A stretch of 64,000 nt of DNA. Origin: Streptococcus castoreus DSM 17536. GTDB lineage: Bacteria > Bacillota > Bacilli > Lactobacillales > Streptococcaceae. The notes beneath the pieces were generated by a model that saw only the letters and a program-made list of their open reading frames with translations, was not told the DNA's origin and searched no databases. The stretch is from the NCBI RefSeq assembly GCF_000425025.1, contig NZ_KE384294.1, forward strand, positions 1 to 64,000, written 5' to 3'. Of this stretch, positions 18,354 to 30,159 are shown piece by piece. The position numbers and the translations under genes were made by a program. Position 1 is the stretch's first letter. Each line of letters starts with the position of its first letter.

Positions 18354-18656
18354 ATGAGACTCATAAACACAACTAGTAGTCACCCCGAACTCGTCAGAAA
18401 CCAGTTGCAAAATACAGATGCTCATTTAGTTGAAGTCTATTCAGCAGGAAATACAGATGTTATCTTTACTCAAGCACCGAAACATTATGAATTATTAATT
18501 TCAAATAAATACCGTGCGATCAAAGAGGATGAACTTGAAGTGATTCGTGAATTTTTCTTAAAGCGCAAAATCGATCCCTCAATTATTATTCCTGGACAAT
18601 CAAAAACCCTCCACACCAATAACCTCATTGAAATTTCATTTCAAACCTCTGTATAA
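18354..18656 (+). CDS. DUF1827 protein
   Basis: This is a 100-residue soluble protein (MRLINTTSSHPELVRNQL...) of a family found in streptococci and lactococci and of unknown function. CAGGAGGACATTC provides a strong ribosome site for the ATG. It follows the Nudix gene in the same direction and ends at a strong terminator. Confidence 0.82.
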   Translation: MRLINTTSSHPELVRNQLQNTDAHLVEVYSAGNTDVIFTQAPKHYELLISNKYRAIKEDELEVIREFFLKRKIDPSIIIPGQSKTLHTNNLIEISFQTSV

Positions 18657-18682
18657 GCGTCAAACGACACCGACAAACTCTA

Positions 18683-18737
18683 CCCCTTTAGGATTTTCAA
18701 TTTTCTGAAAAACCTAAAGGGGATTTTGTTGTTTTTT
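18683..18737 (+). terminator. Terminator after the DUF1827 gene
   Basis: CCCCTTTAGG and CCTAAAGGGG form a 10-bp perfect stem with a 20-base loop, followed by ATTTTGTTGTTTTTTT. Confidence 0.85.
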
Positions 18738-18748
18738 TGATCAAAAAT

Positions 18749-18786
18749 CCAAAAAAACTAGACTTTATTAACTAAGCCTAGTTTTT
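18749..18786 (-). terminator. Terminator after ileS
   Basis: On the minus strand AAAACTAG...CTAGTTTT, with an inner CTT/AAG pairing, leads into TTTTTTT. It lies just past the ileS stop. Confidence 0.75.
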
Positions 18787-18821
18787 AGCTTTTCTAATAA
18801 AGAACAGCTAATGGTAATCAA

Positions 18822-21617
18822 TTAATTATCTTCAAAGCCTTCGATAACAGCTTCTGGGAAGTTTTCTTCGATAATTCTAGCACTATGATCACAAACAAAA
18901 GCATTGTAAGAACGCATACGAGTCGTTGGATCAATGCGACGCGAACGCTCACAGACCTCGCCTATGGCATGCTCTACAGTAAAGGCAACTCCATCAAATG
19001 CTACCGCCTCAGCAGGCGCATCTGCCAAATCAGCAATCGTTAATTGAGACACAATCAAAAGAAGAGCAATATCACTATCTAGAGCAGATAATAGTGTTTT
19101 TACTTCTTCACCAGCATAAATGGTTAAGTGAGCCTCTAAAGACTTACCAATAATTTTAGCATGACGTGCTTCTTCCAAAGCTTTTTGCGCTTGAGTACGA
19201 AGTGTCATAAAGGCTTCCCAGGCTTCTAAAATTTCCTCTTGTCCAGTGAAGGTTTCTGATAATGGCAACTCAGATAATTGAACATATTCTTCAGTCTCAT
19301 GTTCTAAATATGACCAAATTTCCTCAGTTGTATGAGGTAAGATTGGTGTTAATAATTTAGTGATTTTAACCAAAATGTCGTAAAAGACTGTCTGCATGCG
19401 ACGACGTTCTAAACTATTAGCTGCTTCAATGTAAACCACATCCTTAGCAAAATCAAGATAAAATGCCGATAAATCAACCGTTACAAAGTTAACAACCGCT
19501 TTATAAATGGTCATGAAATCATAATTTTCATAGGCAGCTGTAATTGTTGCAACTAATTGATTAAATTTGATGGTCATGTATTTATCAACAGCACCAAGAT
19601 CAGCATATGTAACGCTATCTGTACTTGGATTAAAATCAGTAGTATTAGCAATCAAGAAACGAAGAGTGTTACGAATTTTACGGTATGTTTCAGATACTTG
19701 ACCAAGAATGTCCATCGACACACGCACATCGTTATCCGTATCCACAGAAGCGACCCAAAGACGAAGAATATCAGCACCATATTGTTTAGCCACATCGCTT
19801 GGTGAAATAATATTACCTTTTGATTTAGACATTTTCTCACCCTTACCATCAAGAACAAAGCCTTGAGATAAGATGACTTTGTACGGTGCATGACCGTTAA
19901 CCGCCACAGATGTGATCAAAGATGAGTTGAACCAGCCACGATACTGGTCAGAACCTTCCAAATATAGGTCTGCTGGATAAGTAAGGTTTTCTCTGGCATT
20001 CATGACACCGTTCCAAGATGAGCCTGAATCGAACCAGACGTCCATAATATCTGTTTCTTTCGTGAATTCACCATTTGGTGATCCTGGATGAGTGAAGCCT
20101 TCTGGCAATAAGTCTTTAGCTTCTTTTTGCCACCAGATGATCGACCCATTTTCTTGGAACAAATTGGCCACATGGTCTGTCACTTCTTTTGTCATGATAG
20201 CTGTACCATCTTCAGCATAGAAGATAGGAAGGGGAACTCCCCATGCACGTTGACGTGAAATCACCCAATCACCACGATCACGAATCATATTGTAAAGCCG
20301 CGTTTTACCCCATGATGGATGGAAGGTGACCTTTTCAATTTCGTCCAGAATATCTTGGCGGAAGTCAGAAACCGAAGCAAACCATTGAGGTACAGCACGC
20401 CAAATGATTGGTTTTTTCGTCCGCCAATCAAATGGGTAAGAATGATTGATCACTTCTTGTGCTAACAAGAGATCACCAAGTTTATCAATAACAATCGGTG
20501 TTACCTTATCATAAAATTGTCCGTGGAAATCTGACCCTGCATTTTCCATCATTAGACCACGTTCATCAACTGTCACAGCAACTTCCAATCGGTATTTCAT
20601 CCCCACATTGTAGTCATCCTCACCAAAACCTGGTGCTGTGTGGACAATCCCTGTCCCTGACTCAAGGGTAACGTGGTCGCCTAGGATAACCAATTCTTCC
20701 ACATCAGTATCCCATGGGTGCTCTGTCACAATATATTCTAAGTCAACCCCTTTATGGCTAGCCACTATTTCAAATGATTCCCAACCAAATTTACCTGCAA
20801 GGCTATCCAAAAGACCTCCTGCCACAACATACTTATGATCTGAACCAGCAGGTTTAACCACGAGGTAATCCATATCAGGTCCAATTGTCAACCCACGTGA
20901 GGCTGTTACTGTAAATGGTGTTGTCGTCCAAACAACAATATAAGTATCGGTGTCAAGAATACCCTTACCATCTTTAACTTTATTGGCATAATATAAAGAA
21001 GTAGAATCAATGTCATGGTATTCAATTTCGGCTTCTGCCAAGGCAGATTCAGATGACCACGACCAATAAACCGGCTTTGCACCACGATAAATATATCCTT
21101 TATCAGCCATGGCACCAAAAACACGAATTTGGTCAGCCTCAAATTGTGGATCCAAAGTGACATAAGGGTTTTCCCAATCCGCAGAAACCCCTAAACGTTT
21201 GAAATCATCTCTTTGTTTAGCCACTTGACTTAATGCATATTGCTGACACAGATCAAGATACTCTGCCAAGTTCATTTCTTTACGTTTAACACCCTGTTTT
21301 GCCAAAACTTGCTCAATAGGTAAACCATGTGTGTCCCAACCAGGAACATATGGGGCATTAAAGCCGGACATAGATTTGGAACGGACAATAATATCTTTTG
21401 AAATCTTATTAAGAGCGTGTCCAACGTGAATGTTTCCATTGGCATACGGAGGTCCATCATGAAGATGGAAAGCTGGCTTACCAGCATTCAATTCTTGACG
21501 CTTTTTGTAAAGCTCTGCTTGCTCCCAAGCGGTTTGCCATTGTGGTTCTTTATTAGGAAGACCAGCACGCATTGGAAAAGCTGTTTTCCCTAGATTAAGT
21601 GTTTCTTTTAATTTCAT
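18822..21617 (-). CDS. ileS: Isoleucyl-tRNA synthetase
   Basis: This class I synthetase of 931 residues charges tRNA-Ile. The HIGH-type motif is in [16 protein letters not shown] near residue 57. The editing domain (CP1) spans roughly 200-400, and the KMSKS loop is [10 protein letters not shown] near 595. The anticodon-binding region and a C-terminal Cys-containing motif (CERSRRIDP...CDHS) follow. AAAGGAG precedes the ATG. A T-box leader controls it according to tRNA-Ile charging. Confidence 0.98.
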   Translation of the reverse strand: MKLKETLNLGKTAFPMRAGLPNKEPQWQTAWEQAELYKKRQELNAGKPAFHLHDGPPYANGNIHVGHALNKISKDIIVRSKSMSGFNAPYVPGWDTHGLPIEQVLAKQGVKRKEMNLAEYLDLCQQYALSQVAKQRDDFKRLGVSADWENPYVTLDPQFEADQIRVFGAMADKGYIYRGAKPVYWSWSSESALAEAEIEYHDIDSTSLYYANKVKDGKGILDTDTYIVVWTTTPFTVTASRGLTIGPDMDYLVVKPAGSDHKYVVAGGLLDSLAGKFGWESFEIVASHKGVDLEYIVTEHPWDTDVEELVILGDHVTLESGTGIVHTAPGFGEDDYNVGMKYRLEVAVTVDERGLMMENAGSDFHGQFYDKVTPIVIDKLGDLLLAQEVINHSYPFDWRTKKPIIWRAVPQWFASVSDFRQDILDEIEKVTFHPSWGKTRLYNMIRDRGDWVISRQRAWGVPLPIFYAEDGTAIMTKEVTDHVANLFQENGSIIWWQKEAKDLLPEGFTHPGSPNGEFTKETDIMDVWFDSGSSWNGVMNARENLTYPADLYLEGSDQYRGWFNSSLITSVAVNGHAPYKVILSQGFVLDGKGEKMSKSKGNIISPSDVAKQYGADILRLWVASVDTDNDVRVSMDILGQVSETYRKIRNTLRFLIANTTDFNPSTDSVTYADLGAVDKYMTIKFNQLVATITAAYENYDFMTIYKAVVNFVTVDLSAFYLDFAKDVVYIEAANSLERRRMQTVFYDILVKITKLLTPILPHTTEEIWSYLEHETEEYVQLSELPLSETFTGQEEILEAWEAFMTLRTQAQKALEEARHAKIIGKSLEAHLTIYAGEEVKTLLSALDSDIALLLIVSQLTIADLADAPAEAVAFDGVAFTVEHAIGEVCERSRRIDPTTRMRSYNAFVCDHSARIIEENFPEAVIEGFEDN

Positions 21618-21644
21618 TATATCAAACTCCTTTAAGCAATCTCA

Positions 21645-21840
21645 CAACTAAAAAAGCCTCGCCTTAAAAAGGACGAAAGCTCGCGGTACCACCTTTAATT
21701 CAGAATAGTAAAAAGCCTTCACTATTCCCTCTTTGCTCGTAAGGTGAGCCGTCCTCTTTGCTTACTTTAATTCAGCAAAGATTTAAGAAAATGATAATCT
21801 TATGCTTAGGGAATGCGGGACTTTCATCATCTCCCGCTTG
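21645..21840 (-). promoter_or_regulatory. T-box riboswitch leader of ileS
   Basis: The minus-strand leader has the T-box sequence GGTGGTACCGCG (about 21682-21693) preceded by AAAGG, and then a terminator arm ending AAGGCGAGGCTTTTTT. Stem I closes as CAGCAA/UUGCUG, and the RNA strand before the closing arm contains AUC, the isoleucine codon expected in the specifier loop. Uncharged tRNA-Ile would stabilise the antiterminator and allow ileS transcription. Confidence 0.9.
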
Positions 21841-21845
21841 CTGTG

Positions 21846-21851
21846 ATTATA
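21846..21851 (-). promoter_or_regulatory. -10 element of the ileS leader promoter
   Basis: TATAAT on the minus strand, about 7 bases upstream of the first Stem I arm. No clear -35 is visible. It lies between the divIVA stop and the T-box. Confidence 0.45.
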
Positions 21852-21878
21852 AGCAAGCAATCGTGTTTTTCTTCTTAA

Positions 21879-22637
21879 TTAAATATTCAATTTAAATGTC
21901 TGTGTCTCACTTAGGTTTACTTCGGGCTCAACGACTGGATTGTCATGATGTTCAAGCTGGAAAGCTTCCAATTCTTTATTACTTTCATCCACACGACGTT
22001 GTAACTCCTCTAGTTCTTCAGCAGTAAACTGGCGTGTTGCATCAAATGACGTGCTGTCATCTGACTCAGGAATCTCTTCATTGAGAACTGTTTTAACCAC
22101 CTCTTTAAAAGCTGCATCAGAATTTTGAAGGTAAATTGCAGTTGGTTGTAATAATTCATCCCATTCAGGTGAATTTGACAAGCTTAGTTGAGACTCAATA
22201 GATGAAATCAAACGTTGATGGAAAACACGTGTCTGACGTTTCAATTCCTCTGTCTCAATAGCAACACGTTTGGCTTCATCAGTGGCATCGCGCAACATTT
22301 GGTTGGCTTTTGCTTTAGATTCATCAAGTAAATGTTGGGCATCGTAAGTTGCCTTGCTTACTAAGTTTGTTGCCTCAGCATTTGCTGTTGCTTTTACCTT
22401 TTCCGCTGTCTCTTGCGCCAAAATAACAGATTGGCTAAGTGATTCTTTCATTTCATCAAAGTAAGATAATTTTTCTTCAAGATCTTTAATCCTAGCTTCA
22501 TTTTCACGGTTTCTACGAACTAAAGCCTCATAATCGTCAACAACAATATCAAGAAATTCATGAACTTCTTCTTCGCTGTATCCGCGGAACTTCATTTTGA
22601 ATGTTTTATCTTTAATTTCTAGTGCTGTAAGTGCCAT
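21879..22637 (-). CDS. divIVA: Division site/pole protein DivIVA
   Basis: This 252-residue coiled-coil protein marks the septum and poles. The N-terminal membrane-binding domain reads MALTALEIKDKTFKMKFRGY with SEEEVHEFLDIVVDDYEAL. Two coiled-coil segments follow (about 35-70 and 75-165), and the C-terminal tail is acidic. It is the last gene of the ftsA-ftsZ-ylmE-sepF-yggT-ylmH-divIVA run and is followed by ileS. Confidence 0.95.
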   Translation of the reverse strand: MALTALEIKDKTFKMKFRGYSEEEVHEFLDIVVDDYEALVRRNRENEARIKDLEEKLSYFDEMKESLSQSVILAQETAEKVKATANAEATNLVSKATYDAQHLLDESKAKANQMLRDATDEAKRVAIETEELKRQTRVFHQRLISSIESQLSLSNSPEWDELLQPTAIYLQNSDAAFKEVVKTVLNEEIPESDDSTSFDATRQFTAEELEELQRRVDESNKELEAFQLEHHDNPVVEPEVNLSETQTFKLNI

Positions 22638-22646
22638 TATTTCTCC

Positions 22647-23438
22647 TTATTTATGCATTATCTTGCTGAGTGTTAATTTGTATTTCTCATTTTTGGTCAA
22701 ACCATTGTCTGTTAAAAGAGTAAACCGACCATAGCCCCTAATACTCACCATATCACCAATAGCTACATTATCAGATACCTTGTTGACAAGCCGATAGTTC
22801 ACTTTAACCTTGTCAGATTCAATCAATTTAATAGCTTGACTGCGAGATTGCTTTAACACACTTGCAATCAGGCGATCAAGACGAAGACTTGAAACCATAA
22901 TATCCATATGCTTCACTTCCCCACTTGACATTATCAACTGATCAAAACTGATTTCCTCTAACTTAACACTCACTTTCGCTATTTTAGAAATATTCCCTAA
23001 AAAATAACTTAATAACTGCCGATTAACCATGAACTGCGCGTGTCCTATTTCTACGAAAATATCACCAATTAGATCACGCCGTATTCCCAATTCATTGATC
23101 AAGGCTCCTAAAACTTGACCATGCGTCAACTGATTAAACTTTGCATGGTAGGTAATACCTACCAAGGCTATTTGAAAATCATCTTTGTCCAATTCATAAT
23201 AATCTGGTGCAATGATCACACGACCATACTCACTAGGATAATAATCAGTGGAGGCAAAAATGGTTAAATCAGTCGGTGCAACCAAACTTTTAAGGATTGC
23301 AATTTCTCTGGGATTTAAAAAATCTGTAACCTCTAAAAGGTATTGACTTTCCACTCTGTCAACAATATCAGACATTTTTTCGATAAAGGGATATTCATCC
23401 GGATGAAAATGCTGATAAAGGTCTTTTTGAACAACCAT
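22647..23438 (-). CDS. ylmH: YlmH, S4-domain RNA-binding protein
   Basis: This 263-residue protein has an N-terminal alpha/beta domain and a C-terminal S4 RNA-binding domain (about 185-250, LRLDRLIASVLKQSRSQAIK and VKVNYRLVNK). Homologues sit in the division cluster of most Firmicutes and have been linked to division and ribosome rescue. The start overlaps the yggT stop by one base (TGATG). Confidence 0.9.
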   Translation of the reverse strand: MVVQKDLYQHFHPDEYPFIEKMSDIVDRVESQYLLEVTDFLNPREIAILKSLVAPTDLTIFASTDYYPSEYGRVIIAPDYYELDKDDFQIALVGITYHAKFNQLTHGQVLGALINELGIRRDLIGDIFVEIGHAQFMVNRQLLSYFLGNISKIAKVSVKLEEISFDQLIMSSGEVKHMDIMVSSLRLDRLIASVLKQSRSQAIKLIESDKVKVNYRLVNKVSDNVAIGDMVSIRGYGRFTLLTDNGLTKNEKYKLTLSKIMHK

Positions 23439-23692
23439 CAGACAAACACTTTAACCAAAATTTGACTCAAGAAATTTAAACCAATGATAATTGCAAAAAT
23501 AGTAAAATCGATACCAGCAAATTGTAGATTCAATGACCTAAATGGTTTTAAGATTGGTTCAACAATACCACTGAGTAACTGACCAATCCAAGAATGATAA
23601 GCCCCAGGAAACCAAGATAACAAGGCATAAGCCACAAGTAAGTAATTGTAAACTCTGATTAGCTGAAGAAGAATCTGTAATATCACTGTCAT
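23438..23692 (-). CDS. yggT: YggT-family membrane protein
   Basis: This 84-residue protein has two membrane helices (about 3-25 and 60-82) joined by a loop with the family segment ALLSWFPGAYHSWIGQLLSGIVEPILKPFR. Its function is unknown, but it is conserved between sepF and ylmH in Gram-positive division clusters. Confidence 0.9.
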   Translation of the reverse strand: MTVILQILLQLIRVYNYLLVAYALLSWFPGAYHSWIGQLLSGIVEPILKPFRSLNLQFAGIDFTIFAIIIGLNFLSQILVKVFV

Positions 23693-23696
23693 TTAA

Positions 23697-24341
23697 TTAC
23701 CTTCGCTTCATATCAAAATCAAAACTAATGTCTTGACCGTTATTTGGAATATTCACATCTTCAATATTAACAGATACATTTGATGGGGTCAACAGATACA
23801 TAGATGCCCCAACTTTTTTTAATGTCCCATAAAGAACCTTACTAGCACCGTCAATGAAATCTAAACACCGTCTTGCTTGAGCATCTAGCATATACTGAAA
23901 ATCAATCAAAACACATTCATTATCAATCAGAAGATCAACAATTTCTTGAGCATCTTCATATTTACGAGGGTATTTCAAGGCAATTGTTGTTTGATTGGAT
24001 TGATTTGAATGCTGATATTGTTCACGACGACTAGCAGCAGAAGACACTGCTTTATTCGATTTTCTTTCAGTTGTCTCAAGAGGAACCCTAGCTTGAGATG
24101 ACTGGTATGGGCGCTCAGAAGAGGGTTGTTTCGGTCTCGGTTGAGGCTTAGGTCTTGTTTGTTGAACCTGTTGGGGGTGTTTTGGTCTAGAAGCTTGTGG
24201 CTGACTACTAGGTCTAACTGACTGCTGCGTTCTTGTTACAGCTTCTTCTTTCTTTGAAGCAGTTGTTTCCTCCTCCACTTCGTTAACCCCGTCAGTATCA
24301 AAATAAGAAATCATCTTATTGAATGTGTCTTTAATTGCCAT
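23697..24341 (-). CDS. sepF: Cell division protein SepF
   Basis: This 214-residue FtsZ partner bundles filaments and links them to the membrane. The N-terminal amphipathic stretch is [18 protein letters not shown] Gln/Pro/Ser-rich linker covers about 30-120, and the DUF552 core about 125-205 ([20 protein letters not shown]). The ATG at 24341, seven bases after GGAG, is preferred to the one four codons upstream. Confidence 0.94.
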   Translation of the reverse strand: MAIKDTFNKMISYFDTDGVNEVEEETTASKKEEAVTRTQQSVRPSSQPQASRPKHPQQVQQTRPKPQPRPKQPSSERPYQSSQARVPLETTERKSNKAVSSAASRREQYQHSNQSNQTTIALKYPRKYEDAQEIVDLLIDNECVLIDFQYMLDAQARRCLDFIDGASKVLYGTLKKVGASMYLLTPSNVSVNIEDVNIPNNGQDISFDFDMKRR

Positions 24342-24353
24342 CTTATTCTCCAT

Positions 24354-25025
24354 TTAGTGAAAGAAAGACGTTCCAATACGAACAAAGGTTGAGCCTTCTT
24401 GAATAGCAATTTGATAATCGCGACTCATACCCATACTCAATTCTGTAAATGGCATATTCTTTCTTTTTTTTGACTGCAAGTTTTTTCTCAATTGATTTGC
24501 TTCTTGGAAAATAGCTGCAATGCTTTCTTGGCTAGCATCTGCTGGTGCCATGGTCATTAGACCCACCAACTGGATTTTTTCCATCTTACCTATCTCATCA
24601 ATCGCTTCTTCGATTTCAGAAACCTTAAAGCCATGCTTACTTTCTTCTTCAGAAATATTAACTTGTAGAAAACACTTTACAGGATGGTCAGCTCTCTTTT
24701 CAATCTCTGAAGCCAATCTTACAGAGTCCAAAGCATGAAAATAATCAACCAGATTGATAACTTCCTTCACTTTACGACGTTGTAAGGTTCCAATCAGATG
24801 CCATGTCACTGGCTTGTCTTTTAAAGCCTCATATTTATCAAGAAACTTATCAACACGATTTTCAGCAATATGCTCAACTCCTGTATCAATAAGCTGACCT
24901 GCAACTGCACTGTCCACATATTTTGTCACAGCAATAACTGAAACACTGTTTTCAGGTCGATTAGCTGTTTTAGTGGCTAAGCGGATATTTTCAAAAACAA
25001 TCGTTTTATTCTTTTGTAAATCCAT
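24354..25025 (-). CDS. ylmE: YggS/YlmE-family PLP homeostasis protein
   Basis: This 223-residue single-domain alanine-racemase-like barrel binds pyridoxal phosphate through the Lys in VIAVTKYVD (about residue 35). Other family motifs are HLIGTLQRRKVKEV and ELSMGMSRDYQIAIQEGSTFVRIGT. Family members act in PLP homeostasis. The start is the ATG at 25025; an upstream in-frame TTG lies inside ftsZ. It sits immediately after ftsZ in the division operon. Confidence 0.93.
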   Translation of the reverse strand: MDLQKNKTIVFENIRLATKTANRPENSVSVIAVTKYVDSAVAGQLIDTGVEHIAENRVDKFLDKYEALKDKPVTWHLIGTLQRRKVKEVINLVDYFHALDSVRLASEIEKRADHPVKCFLQVNISEEESKHGFKVSEIEEAIDEIGKMEKIQLVGLMTMAPADASQESIAAIFQEANQLRKNLQSKKRKNMPFTELSMGMSRDYQIAIQEGSTFVRIGTSFFH

Positions 25026-25027
25026 TA

Positions 25028-26356
<1,329 letters not shown>

Positions 26357-26370
26357 TCACTTTATTACTT

Positions 26371-27735
26371 TTAGTCAAACATGCTTCCAAAAATACCACG
26401 TACCCGTTCTGAAATCTTTTGTTTTGGTTCATCTGGTGCTTGTGGCTCATAATTTGCTTGTGGTACCTGTTGCTCATAACTAACTGTTGACTCAGGCACT
26501 CTAGAATTATTGTAATCTGGTAAGTAGGTCTCTTGACCTGTAAAGTCAATTGGTTTACGTCTCAAGAGTTCCTCACCTGACACTGCATTTTGTGCTAAAA
26601 CATCCACTTCAGACATCATGCCAACATATTCCACTAAGCTGATAACATTAGCAAACATTGGATTTCTAATACCAACCTGATTAGGAACATGAAGCTTAAC
26701 CGTTGTTCCAAATATTTCTTGGGCCACTTCAACCACACCCGGCATAATCGCACCACCGCCAATCAGAACAATGCCACCTGGTAGATCAAGCAAACGTCCT
26801 CTTTCCAAATCTTGTTTGACACGATCCAGAATATGACGAACACGGGCTGAAATAATTTCAGACAAATAACGTTCGGTGACCTCAACCGGTTCTTCACTAC
26901 CGACAACATCCACTTTAACCGTTTCTGTTAAGCTAGCCTCGACCACATCAGCTCGACCAAAATTATATTTCAAGGCTTCTGCGATAGACAAAGAGGTTTT
27001 TAACACTTTGGAAATATCCTTAGTGATATATTCACCGCCCTCAGCATAAATATTAGTGTACTGTAATTCTTGAGCCCTCATTGAGGCAACAGTCGTTTGG
27101 CCACCACCCATATCAATAACTGTGGCTCCAAATTCACGTTCACCTTCATTTAAAACAGTTTTAGCCATCGCTAAAGGTGAAATAATAATATTTTCAACCT
27201 TAATGCCTGCACGTTCAACCGTTTTACGTAGATTATGTAAGATTGTACTTGGTCCAGTGTAAATCAATCCACGCATTTCTAACCGAATTCCCATCATACC
27301 TCGTGGATCACGAATCCCTTGGAAACCGTCAACAATAAATTCTTCTGGAACCAATGAAATGACTTCACGCTCTGGTGTAATGCTCTTTGTTAAGGCTGAT
27401 TTAACAACACTATCAACATCTTCATCTTTAATTTCTTTTGACTCACTTGGAACAGGGATCATTCCTTGTGTTGGTTCAATTTGAAGAAGATTAGCTGGTA
27501 AACCAACATTTACCCTTTCGATTGTTATTCCTGCTTTTTCTTCAGCTTGTTCTACCGCAGTTTTGATAGCAGCTGCTGCTGCCTCAATATCAATTATTAT
27601 GCCATCTTTTACGCCGGTACTTGGAACATTGCTCACACCAATAACGTTCATTTCGTCAGAAATAAATTCTGCAACCAAAACCTTTATTGAGCTTGTTCCA
27701 ATGTCCAAACCAGTAAAAAAGCCATTTCTAGCCAT
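26371..27735 (-). CDS. ftsA: Cell division protein FtsA
   Basis: This actin-like ATPase of 454 residues tethers FtsZ to the membrane. The phosphate-1 loop is TGLDIGTSSIKVLV (residues 8-21), phosphate-2 is GATVIDMGGGQT near 205, and the adenosine motif is GGIVLIGGGAIMPG near 320. The C-terminus ends in an amphipathic targeting helix (SERVRGIFGSMFD). It is the first gene of the ftsA-to-divIVA run. Confidence 0.97.
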   Translation of the reverse strand: MARNGFFTGLDIGTSSIKVLVAEFISDEMNVIGVSNVPSTGVKDGIIIDIEAAAAAIKTAVEQAEEKAGITIERVNVGLPANLLQIEPTQGMIPVPSESKEIKDEDVDSVVKSALTKSITPEREVISLVPEEFIVDGFQGIRDPRGMMGIRLEMRGLIYTGPSTILHNLRKTVERAGIKVENIIISPLAMAKTVLNEGEREFGATVIDMGGGQTTVASMRAQELQYTNIYAEGGEYITKDISKVLKTSLSIAEALKYNFGRADVVEASLTETVKVDVVGSEEPVEVTERYLSEIISARVRHILDRVKQDLERGRLLDLPGGIVLIGGGAIMPGVVEVAQEIFGTTVKLHVPNQVGIRNPMFANVISLVEYVGMMSEVDVLAQNAVSGEELLRRKPIDFTGQETYLPDYNNSRVPESTVSYEQQVPQANYEPQAPDEPKQKISERVRGIFGSMFD

Positions 27736-27808
27736 TCACTTGACCTCACTTACTTTCCAAACTTTTACTATTCTAAAAACTGCTTAAAAACAGAATTATT
27801 CAGAAAAT

Positions 27809-27817
27809 ATTATAACA
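27809..27817 (-). promoter_or_regulatory. Extended -10 promoter for ftsA
   Basis: TGTTATAAT on the minus strand, about 75 bases before the ftsA ATG and directly after the divIB-side terminator. No clear -35 is present. Confidence 0.45.
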
Positions 27818-27848
27818 TAAAAAAACGTAAAATGTTATCATTTTACGC
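27817..27848 (-). terminator. Terminator of the murD-murG-divIB operon
   Basis: GCGTAAAATG-ataa-CATTTTACGTTTTTTT on the minus strand: a 9-bp perfect stem with a strong T run. It separates the wall-precursor genes from ftsA-ftsZ. The 265 bases between divIB and ftsA hold only this and the ftsA promoter. Confidence 0.88.
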
Positions 27849-27999
27849 ATTTTGTTATATAAACTTAATTTTTTTAGTTGATTCAACAAAACCTTTTTTC
27901 AAAGATTTTTCAAAGGTTTTCAATGCCGTTTTTATTCTCTCATCTAATTAGTTAAATGAGATTGTTGTGCTATGTTTAGCTGATAACTCTGTCGCAGAC

Positions 28000-29082
28000 C
28001 TACCTTGTCTCAGTAGTTTGTTCTGTTCTTGTTTGTTCCTGATTGTCGACAGATTTCTCATCTTTCTTGTCAGAATCGTTTTGTTGTGACTTAATCGGTG
28101 TTTCTGGTTGATTTTCAATAGCTTCTGTTGTCCTATAAATTCCAACCTCCATATCAATTATACTGCCACTTTCAAGATTTTTTTTCAATTTTTGATAATA
28201 AGGGAGTTTCACAGTCACCTGTGATTGAGGAACTCTGATAAGGTTACCATCTTGCATTTCAATCAATAATAAATCCGGTGTCGTTTTTGAATTCGCTAAA
28301 GATATTGATTTAATACTTTTCACTAATTTTTTAGGTAGTTTTGAAAGCCGCTTAACCAGATCCTGAATCGCTTGCTCATCTTCCAAATTCAGAATCAAGA
28401 AAGATTTTGGCAATTCTGACTGAGTAATTTTAGCAACACGTTTGCCATTTTCTAAAATCGGCTGATAACCACCATCAACTTGTGCATAGGCAATAATATC
28501 AAATTCTGTCACATTAAATTGAAAATGATTTGGAAATTCATAGGTGATACTAACTCTTTTCACCCAAGGGTTAGACCTAAGAATAGCTTGCTCATAGGGA
28601 CCTGGTGAGGCAAGTAACGTCAACCAGTAATCTGTTGTTTTAACCTTGCTAGCCTTAACTAACGCTTCAAGATTAGTTCGACGATTTCCCTTAACCGAAA
28701 ATTTTTTGACTTTACTGTAAGGCGTAATCATAAAAATTGACGCTACCATAACTACTGAAGCTAACAGTAAGACTGGTAAGGCCTTTTGAAAAGCCAGTTG
28801 CCCTAAACTTTTCTCTTTAGGTGCTTTAATTTTTTTCTCTTTTTTGAGTTTAGAAGTTACCTTTTCTTCAACCGCTTTCTCTTTGACTTCTTCTGATATT
28901 TCCTTAGTTTCAACCACTTCAGAATCCACTTGAAGTGGTATTTTTTCACTCAATAGTTTCTCTTTGAGTTTTCTTTCCTCTTCTGCTTGCTGTTTCTTTT
29001 TCTTTAAAAATTCAATGTTACGTTTCTGCCATTCTGTTAAAGCGACCAGTTCTTCTGCTTGCTTATTTTTTTCTTTTGCCAT
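28000..29082 (-). CDS. divIB: Cell division protein DivIB/FtsQ
   Basis: This 360-residue bitopic division protein has a long charged cytoplasmic N-terminus (about 1-115, coiled-coil prone, rich in Lys and Glu). One membrane helix (about 118-138, LPVLLLASVVMVASIFMI) follows. The POTRA domain begins KVKKFSVKGNRRTNLEALVKAS, then the beta domain, and a Gln/Asp/Thr-rich extracellular tail. It acts with DivIC and FtsL at the septum. It follows murG by one base. Confidence 0.94.
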   Translation of the reverse strand: MAKEKNKQAEELVALTEWQKRNIEFLKKKKQQAEEERKLKEKLLSEKIPLQVDSEVVETKEISEEVKEKAVEEKVTSKLKKEKKIKAPKEKSLGQLAFQKALPVLLLASVVMVASIFMITPYSKVKKFSVKGNRRTNLEALVKASKVKTTDYWLTLLASPGPYEQAILRSNPWVKRVSITYEFPNHFQFNVTEFDIIAYAQVDGGYQPILENGKRVAKITQSELPKSFLILNLEDEQAIQDLVKRLSKLPKKLVKSIKSISLANSKTTPDLLLIEMQDGNLIRVPQSQVTVKLPYYQKLKKNLESGSIIDMEVGIYRTTEAIENQPETPIKSQQNDSDKKDEKSVDNQEQTRTEQTTETR

Positions 29083-30159
29083 TTATTTCTCCTTAATTGT
29101 GGAGCTAATATCGGCTCTCAAAAGTTCATAAAACAAGTCTGGCGACTGAATTTCTTTAGTCGCTGACATGGTTGAAATATAATCAGCCCGATGCTCTAAT
29201 AAATTAACAATCGCTATTTTTAGATTGTCTAATGTTAATTCCGACTCTAGTAATTGTTTAGCATAACCTTTCATTTCAAAATAGTTGGCATTTTCTAATT
29301 GATCTCCTCTGCTAGCTTCTTTTCCAAGAGGCACAATCAGGTGTAATTTCGCCATGGCTAATAGCTCAAAAAGGGTATTGGAGCCTCCACGAGTAACAAC
29401 CACATCAGCCATACCCATTAGAGGTTCGTAAAGATCAGTCACGTAATCCACCCGATAAAGGCGATCACTCAATTCATTTAAACTAGAGTCTCCAGTGATA
29501 TTAATGATATTATAGCTTTCTTTTAACTCTGGGGAGTTACTAATAAACTGATTGAAAACCTTTGCCCCTGCTGAACCGCCAATAAAAAGTAACGTCTTTA
29601 AATCAGGATTGAAAACTTCCTTGATTTTTCTTAATTCCGGATAAGGTTTCATCAACCTTTCACTTGCGACCTTGGTAACAGCTCCTACATGTTTGACCTT
29701 ATTTAAGCCATTTAATTGCTCAAAAGTGGTATACATAATTGTGGTAAATTTATAAGCAATTTTGTTAGCTAAACCCATAGAACGGTCTGATTCATGTACA
29801 AATACAGGCTTTCCAAGTAATTTTGCAGCTATAACAGGTGGCACTGAGACAAAACCGCCTTTAGAAAATAAGGCTTGAGGTCTTATTTTAGCAATAATCA
29901 CTAGAGATTGCAGTAAGCCAAAACTAACTTTGAACACATCTACCAAATTTTGCCATGAAAAATAACGGCGCAACTTCCCTGTCGTAATTGAATGGAATGT
30001 CACATCAAGTCCTGACTTTTTTATTTCCTTGTGTTCAATACCATTTTTGTCACCAATGTAATGAACTTCCCAACCGTCCCGAATAAACTTGGGAATAAGA
30101 ATCAGGTTTAAGGTAACATGACCAACCGTTCCGCCACCTGTAAAAATAATTTTGGACAT
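29083..30159 (-). CDS. murG: UDP-GlcNAc transferase MurG (lipid II synthesis)
   Basis: This 358-residue GT28 glycosyltransferase adds GlcNAc to lipid I at the inner membrane face. The N-terminal glycine motif is [14 protein letters not shown] (residues 5-18), and the second is [15 protein letters not shown] near 190. The UDP-GlcNAc site includes [15 protein letters not shown] near 260. It overlaps the murD stop by one base. Confidence 0.96.
   Translation of the reverse strand: MSKIIFTGGGTVGHVTLNLILIPKFIRDGWEVHYIGDKNGIEHKEIKKSGLDVTFHSITTGKLRRYFSWQNLVDVFKVSFGLLQSLVIIAKIRPQALFSKGGFVSVPPVIAAKLLGKPVFVHESDRSMGLANKIAYKFTTIMYTTFEQLNGLNKVKHVGAVTKVASERLMKPYPELRKIKEVFNPDLKTLLFIGGSAGAKVFNQFISNSPELKESYNIINITGDSSLNELSDRLYRVDYVTDLYEPLMGMADVVVTRGGSNTLFELLAMAKLHLIVPLGKEASRGDQLENANYFEMKGYAKQLLESELTLDNLKIAIVNLLEHRADYISTMSATKEIQSPDLFYELLRADISSTIKEK

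Noticed and set aside
18691..18715. CodY-box-like AATTTTCTGAAAAAC
   Set aside because: It lies within the loop and arm of the terminator after the DUF1827 gene, downstream of all nearby genes.
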